From NCBI GenBank assembly GCA_003646305.1, contig QNFJ01000022.1:1-16250 (forward strand): a stretch of 16,250 bases of DNA, given 5' to 3'. Position numbers and translations under genes: made by a program. Position 1 is the stretch's first letter, and each line of letters begins with the position of its first letter. The DNA comes from Gammaproteobacteria bacterium. GTDB lineage: Bacteria > Pseudomonadota > Gammaproteobacteria > Methylococcales > UBA2780. Of the stretch, positions 12,295-16,250 are shown in pieces. The notes beneath the pieces are model-generated. The model saw only the letters and a program-made list of their open reading frames with translations, was not told the origin of the DNA and made no database searches.

Positions 12295-14112
12295 TTAAAC
12301 CGCTCCGCGAGCTGCCCGCTTTCGCTCATTCTCTGTTAGCATCTTTTTACGGATACGGATAGACTTTGGCGTCACCTCTACCAACTCATCATCATCGATA
12401 AACTCTAGCGCCTGCTCCAGTGTCATTTTTTGAATAGGAACTAAAATTAAGTTCTCATCGGTACCCGCTGCACGGATATTATTCAACTGCTTTGCTTTCG
12501 TGGGATTAACCACCAAGTCATTTGCACGCGCATGAAGACCGACAATCATTCCTTCATAAACAGGGTCAGCATGAACGAGCAGCAACTTGCCACGCTCTTG
12601 CAAGTTAAACAATGCAAAGGCGAGCGCTTTCCCGGCTGTGTTTGAGACCAACACACCATTAATCCGCTGCCCTAAAGGGCCCTCTTTAACCGGTCCGTAA
12701 TGATCAAAAACATGGTAAATCAAACCGGAACCTGATGTTGTTGTCATGAATTCAGTCTGAAAACCGATCAAACCACGTGAAGGCATCATATATTCAAGAC
12801 GAACACGTCCCGCACCATCTGGAACCATATTCTTAAGCTCAGCTTTACGCTCACCCAGTTTCTCCATCACCGAACCTTGATTCTCATCTTCCACTTCGAT
12901 GGTCACAAACTCATAAGGCTCACAAAGTTCTCCATGAACCTCTTTAACAATTACCTCAGGACGAGAAACACCCATCTCAAAGCCCTCACGACGCATATTC
13001 TCAATCAGAACAGAGAGGTGAAGCTCTCCACGACCCGAAACTTTAAACTTATCAGGATCACCCGTATCATCAACGCGTAGCGCAACGTTGTAGCGAAGCT
13101 CAAGATTCAAACGGTCTCTGATCTGGCGAGAGGTGACGTACTTACCTTCTTTTCCAGCGAAAGGAGAGGTGTTCACCTGAAATGTCATGGTAATGGTTGG
13201 CTCGTCGACCGACAAAGGCGGCAAAGCCTCAACCAGATCTGGACTACAAATTGTGTCTGAAATGCTCAGTGGATCAAGACCAGAGAAGGCAATAATATCA
13301 CCGGCTCTTGCTTCCTCCTGCTCAACTCTTTCCAGCCCTTTAAAGCCCATAATCTGCAAGACTCGTCCACTACGCTCATGGCCGTGCATGTCCACAACTG
13401 TTATCGGTTTATTCTTTTTTAACACGCCACGCTGAACTCGACCAATACCGATCAAGCCCACATATGAGCTGTAATCAAGGCTTGAGACCTGCAACTGCAA
13501 GCCCCCTTCTGGATCAACATCAGGCGCTTTCACTTCATCAACAATTGCTTGAAAAAGTGGCGTCATATCACCGTCTCTTACATCTTCCTCTAAACCCGCA
13601 TAACCATTTAATGCAGAGGCGTAGATTACAGGAAAGTCTAGCTGTTCATCGGTTGCACCTAAGCGATCAAACAGCTCAAAAGTCTGATCAAGAACCCACT
13701 CAGGACGTGCCCCTGGGCGATCAATTTTATTGATAACAACAACCGGTTTAAGACCTAACGCGAATGCTTTTGAGGTTACAAAGCGAGTCTGAGGCATCGG
13801 CCCATCAACCGCATCCACCAACAGAAGAACCGAATCAACCATAGAAAGAACACGCTCTACCTCACCGCCAAAATCAGCATGGCCCGGTGTATCCACAATG
13901 TTGATGTGATAACCATCCCAGTCAATTGCTGTATTTTTAGCCAGAATGGTAATTCCACGCTCTTTTTCAAGATCGTTAGAGTCCATCATCCGCTCGGTCG
14001 TTGCGACATGATCCTCAAATGTTCCAGATTGCTGGAGTAATTTGTCAACCAAAGTCGTTTTACCGTGATCAACGTGGGCAATAATTGCGATATTTCTTAG
14101 TTTTTCAATCAT
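12295..14112 (-). CDS. typA: TypA/BipA ribosome-associated GTPase
   Basis: Translational GTPase of the EF-G/LepA group, needed for ribosome assembly and growth under stress or cold. It is 605 residues, full length. The G domain shows G1 AHVDHGKTT (12-20), G2 RGITI (52-56), G3 DTPGH (74-78), G4 NKID (128-131) and G5 SAL. Then come a beta-barrel domain II (about 205-300), EF-G-like domains III and V (ERKAEL, PSRGLIGFQTEFMT), and the BipA-specific C-terminal domain with GLHARANDLVVNP and KQLNNIRAAGTDE. The ATG at 14110-14112 has a poor ribosome site. It follows the rhodanese gene on the same strand, but a terminator lies between. Confidence 0.98.
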   Translation of the reverse strand: MIEKLRNIAIIAHVDHGKTTLVDKLLQQSGTFEDHVATTERMMDSNDLEKERGITILAKNTAIDWDGYHINIVDTPGHADFGGEVERVLSMVDSVLLLVDAVDGPMPQTRFVTSKAFALGLKPVVVINKIDRPGARPEWVLDQTFELFDRLGATDEQLDFPVIYASALNGYAGLEEDVRDGDMTPLFQAIVDEVKAPDVDPEGGLQLQVSSLDYSSYVGLIGIGRVQRGVLKKNKPITVVDMHGHERSGRVLQIMGFKGLERVEQEEARAGDIIAFSGLDPLSISDTICSPDLVEALPPLSVDEPTITMTFQVNTSPFAGKEGKYVTSRQIRDRLNLELRYNVALRVDDTGDPDKFKVSGRGELHLSVLIENMRREGFEMGVSRPEVIVKEVHGELCEPYEFVTIEVEDENQGSVMEKLGERKAELKNMVPDGAGRVRLEYMMPSRGLIGFQTEFMTTTSGSGLIYHVFDHYGPVKEGPLGQRINGVLVSNTAGKALAFALFNLQERGKLLLVHADPVYEGMIVGLHARANDLVVNPTKAKQLNNIRAAGTDENLILVPIQKMTLEQALEFIDDDELVEVTPKSIRIRKKMLTENERKRAARGAV

Positions 14113-14167
14113 CTCTTCTATCTACTTTTAGCTTACTTCTTCAAAAAAACCGGAAGCAGGCGCTCAC

Positions 14168-14195
14168 AAAATAAAAGGGCACGCGATGCGCACCC
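14168..14195 (-). terminator. Terminator of the rhodanese gene
   Basis: On the minus strand GGGTGCGC-ATC-GCGTGCCC forms an eight-bp stem (two G-T pairs) followed by TTTTATTTT. It begins 23 bases after the rhodanese stop, so typA is probably transcribed separately from a promoter in the remaining 55 bases. Confidence 0.7.
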
Positions 14196-14218
14196 CATTC
14201 AATCAAATTCTTTCTGGT

Positions 14219-14623
14219 CTACTTTTGTTGCCACGGCAACCCGTGAAAGCGCCAGCCATTTTTAAGGTTTCTACGACCATTGTCATTCAGATCCCCCTCA
14301 AAACCCTCTTCAACATTAATCAGCTCAGAAAACCCAGCTCCTGCCAGCGCCTTCGCTGCACTCATTGAGCGTTGTCCGCTACGACAAATAAGCAGTAAGG
14401 GTGCTTTTGTCTGCCCCACCTGCTGCCGAACATTCTCCACAAAATCAGGCAGCGGCTTCATTTCAGGAAATTCCATCCAGGGAACAGACACTGAACCAAC
14501 AGGCCCACCCAAAAACTTAATCTCTGCCGATGTTCGAACATCGATTAAAACCGCATCCGGATTTGTCTCCAGCAATTTGAAACTCTGCAAAGGGGACAAC
14601 CGCTTAATCTTTTCATCCGACAT
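14219..14623 (-). CDS. Single-domain rhodanese-like sulfurtransferase
   Basis: A 134-residue rhodanese domain with the active-site cysteine C80 in the loop CRSGQRS, preceded by a strand (PLLLI), and the N-terminal signature VLIDVRTSAE (25-34). The C-terminal HGLPWQQK is typical of the small gammaproteobacterial group. No signal peptide is seen, so it is cytoplasmic. Rhodaneses move sulfane sulfur between thiosulfate, persulfides and acceptors; the real substrate cannot be read from sequence. The ATG has GGAG eight bases upstream. The gene is divergent from hemC and ends in its own terminator. Confidence 0.92.
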   Translation of the reverse strand: MSDEKIKRLSPLQSFKLLETNPDAVLIDVRTSAEIKFLGGPVGSVSVPWMEFPEMKPLPDFVENVRQQVGQTKAPLLLICRSGQRSMSAAKALAGAGFSELINVEEGFEGDLNDNGRRNLKNGWRFHGLPWQQK

Positions 14624-14741
14624 AGCAACTTCTCCATATAGTTAGCCTGCAGCACAAAACAGCATCTCTAGGCAAACGGAATGTTATCAAGGTCAACCGC
14701 CTATGATACCCTACACCGTCGATATTTTCAGGTATTTGTCC

Positions 14742-15671
14742 GTGACACAAAAAATCATCCGCATCGCCACCCGCAGAAGCCCCCTCGCCCTTTGGCAGGC
14801 CGAAGAGGTTGCTAGCCTGTTAGAAAGCGCACATCCAGGCCTTAAAACCGAGCTCGTCAAAATGACAACTCGAGGCGACAAAATTCTCGATACACCGCTG
14901 GCAAAAGTAGGCGGCAAGGGACTGTTTGTTAAAGAGCTGGAACAGGGAATATTGGAAGGGCGGGCAGACATTGCCGTCCACTCCATGAAGGATGTCCCGG
15001 TCGAGTTTCCTCAAGGGCTTCACCTAAAGACGATACTTAAACGAGAAGATCCCCGAGATGCCTTCGTCTCAAACCATTACGCCTCTCTTGAAAAACTCCC
15101 ATTAAATGCAAAAGTCGGCACATCCAGTCTACGCAGACAATGCCAGATTCGAGCAAAATTTCCACAATTCCAGATCCTGGACCTTAGAGGCAATGTAAAT
15201 AGCCGCCTGGCCAAACTCGACGCCGGAGAGTATGACGCAATCATTCTCGCTTCAGCCGGGTTAATCCGCCTAAAAATGAAATCGCGCATTAGACTTGCTC
15301 TCCCCCCGGAAAGCAGTCTTCCCGCTATCGGCCAGGGTGCTATCGGCATTGAATGCAGGGATGACGACAAATCAACGCATACACTCCTGAAACCTCTACA
15401 CCATACTGAAACTGCCATTCGTATTGCAGCAGAGCGCGCCATGAACCACCACCTAGAAGGAGGCTGCCAGGTTCCTATCGCCGGTTACGCAGAACTGCTT
15501 GGTGACGGCACAATCAAACTGCGAGGATTAGTCGGCGCTCCAGATGGCTCCAGAACGATTTATCACGAACAGATTGGCTCTATAAATGAGCCCGAGGCAC
15601 TGGGTATCGCAGTTGCTAAGTCTCTTCTATCTCAAGGCGCTGGAGAAATACTTCAATCCCTTTATGGCTAA
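14742..15671 (+). CDS. hemC: Porphobilinogen deaminase (hydroxymethylbilane synthase)
   Basis: Joins four porphobilinogen molecules into hydroxymethylbilane in heme/siroheme synthesis. The GTG at 14742-14744 is chosen because it gives MTQKIIRIATRRSPLALWQAE, the conserved beginning, and puts catalytic D84 (HSMKDVP) and dipyrromethane-carrying C242 (EGGCQVPIAG) at exactly the E. coli positions; an ATG at 14703 would add 13 unconserved residues. The product is 309 residues (E. coli 313). AGG lies nine bases upstream. Arginine loops TSSLRRQCQ and LRGNVNSRL that bind the growing chain are present. It overlaps hemD by eight bases. Confidence 0.97.
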   Translation: MTQKIIRIATRRSPLALWQAEEVASLLESAHPGLKTELVKMTTRGDKILDTPLAKVGGKGLFVKELEQGILEGRADIAVHSMKDVPVEFPQGLHLKTILKREDPRDAFVSNHYASLEKLPLNAKVGTSSLRRQCQIRAKFPQFQILDLRGNVNSRLAKLDAGEYDAIILASAGLIRLKMKSRIRLALPPESSLPAIGQGAIGIECRDDDKSTHTLLKPLHHTETAIRIAAERAMNHHLEGGCQVPIAGYAELLGDGTIKLRGLVGAPDGSRTIYHEQIGSINEPEALGIAVAKSLLSQGAGEILQSLYG

Positions 15672-16250
15672 GACTCAATCCCTTCAAGGAGTTGGCGTTC
15701 TCGTTACACGACCAAAAACTCAAGCGGAAGCCTTGTCAAAGCTAATCAAGGCCGCCGGCGGCCACGCCATTATCTTCCCAACTTTGATCATAAACGAAAC
15801 GCATAACCGCCAAAAAGCGCTTAGCACTCTCCACAAAATAGCTTCTCACGACTGGCTTTTTTTTGTCAGCGCTAACGCCGTACACTATGCCGCAAAACTG
15901 CTTGGCGGAACCTTTAAAACCCCACAACAAATTAAAATAGCGGCAGTGGGGAAGGCCACTAAAAATGCACTATCGCAGTACAAACTGCTCGCCGATTTAA
16001 CACCACCTCATACCAGCAGCTCCGAAGCCCTGCTCTCACAACTGGAGGGGCAGAACATGCACGAGAAAAAGTGTATGATTATCCGCGGAGAGGGAGGGCG
16101 AGAAACACTCAAGCAGACACTGCAAAGCTACGGAGCAACCGTCTCATACGCGGAGGTATACAGGCGAGATTGCCCAGATAGCGACACAGGCCAACTTGTC
16201 TCGAGCTGGAAGAATGGAGAGATTAACTACGTAACGGCCACTAGTGGGGA
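15664..16250 (+). CDS. hemD: Uroporphyrinogen-III synthase (partial)
   Basis: Closes and inverts ring D of hydroxymethylbilane to give uroporphyrinogen III. The frame is open from ATG 15664 to the right edge (195 codons); the C-terminal part is missing. The family is weakly conserved, but these blocks are recognisable: GVLVTRPKTQAEAL (11-24), WLFFVSANAV (64-73), IAAVGKATKNAL (92-103), SSSEALLSQL (118-127), IIRGEGGRETL (139-149), YAEVYRR (162-168) and YVTATSG at the edge. The start overlaps the last eight bases of hemC, the usual coupled hemCD arrangement. Confidence 0.93.
   Translation, partial: MAKTQSLQGVGVLVTRPKTQAEALSKLIKAAGGHAIIFPTLIINETHNRQKALSTLHKIASHDWLFFVSANAVHYAAKLLGGTFKTPQQIKIAAVGKATKNALSQYKLLADLTPPHTSSSEALLSQLEGQNMHEKKCMIIRGEGGRETLKQTLQSYGATVSYAEVYRRDCPDSDTGQLVSSWKNGEINYVTATSG

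Noticed and set aside
14703..14741. Earlier ATG start for HemC
   Set aside because: The added residues are not conserved, while the GTG at 14742 sets D84 and C242 at the E. coli numbers. The ATG remains possible but less likely.
1..16250. Mobile elements, prophage or CRISPR array
   Set aside because: No transposase, integrase or phage genes, no direct-repeat arrays, and gene content and order are typical of a conserved chromosomal core.

Overview
The window is a densely packed chromosomal segment of a gammaproteobacterium of moderate GC content. The evidence is the family-level identity of nearly every gene (TrmJ, CysE, IscR, TatABC, HisBHAFIE, TypA, HemC/HemD) and residue numbering that matches the Escherichia coli proteins. 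Single-domain HisB, the short-N-terminus CysE and the cut-down isc cluster argue against Enterobacterales. A Chromatiales-like or other sulfur-oxidiser-type lineage is possible, but this is inference and no species is assigned. No insertion sequence, prophage or CRISPR array is visible.

Layout: (1) 1-4639, minus strand: trmJ-cysE-iscR-iscS/nifS-like-iscA, then a terminator, then ndk and a 5'-partial rlmN that runs off the left edge. The iscR promoter carries a strong IscR type 1 operator. iscU, hscBA and fdx are missing from the cluster. (2) 4640-5073: a 434-base region without a protein gene, holding a palindrome and a terminator-like hairpin. (3) 5074-5852, plus strand: an unrecognised membrane-anchored helical protein and a small DUF2007 protein, with a terminator between them. 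(4) 5902-6897, minus: rplM-rpsI followed by tRNA-Gln(CUG) and a long bidirectional hairpin terminator. (5) 6980-11873, minus: hisB-hisH-hisA-hisF-hisI-hisE then tatA-tatB-tatC, tightly spaced with several start/stop overlaps. (6) 11874-12294: the most interesting non-coding region. It holds a 48-base palindrome whose core matches the GacA/UvrY activator box, followed on the plus strand by a likely Csr/Rsm-type regulatory RNA with six GGA motifs and a strong terminator. (7) 12295-14623, minus: typA, then (upstream) a single-domain rhodanese with its own terminator. (8) 14742-16250, plus: hemC and 3'-truncated hemD, overlapping.

How the parts connect: trmJ-cysE-iscRSA links cysteine supply, cysteine desulfuration and Fe-S assembly under IscR feedback. 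The his genes form the second half of histidine synthesis (hisG, hisD and hisC are not here) and run into the Tat export genes. hemCD makes uroporphyrinogen III. The candidate RNA between hisB and typA would titrate the post-transcriptional regulator CsrA/RsmA. This RNA appears to be the main undescribed element of the window.
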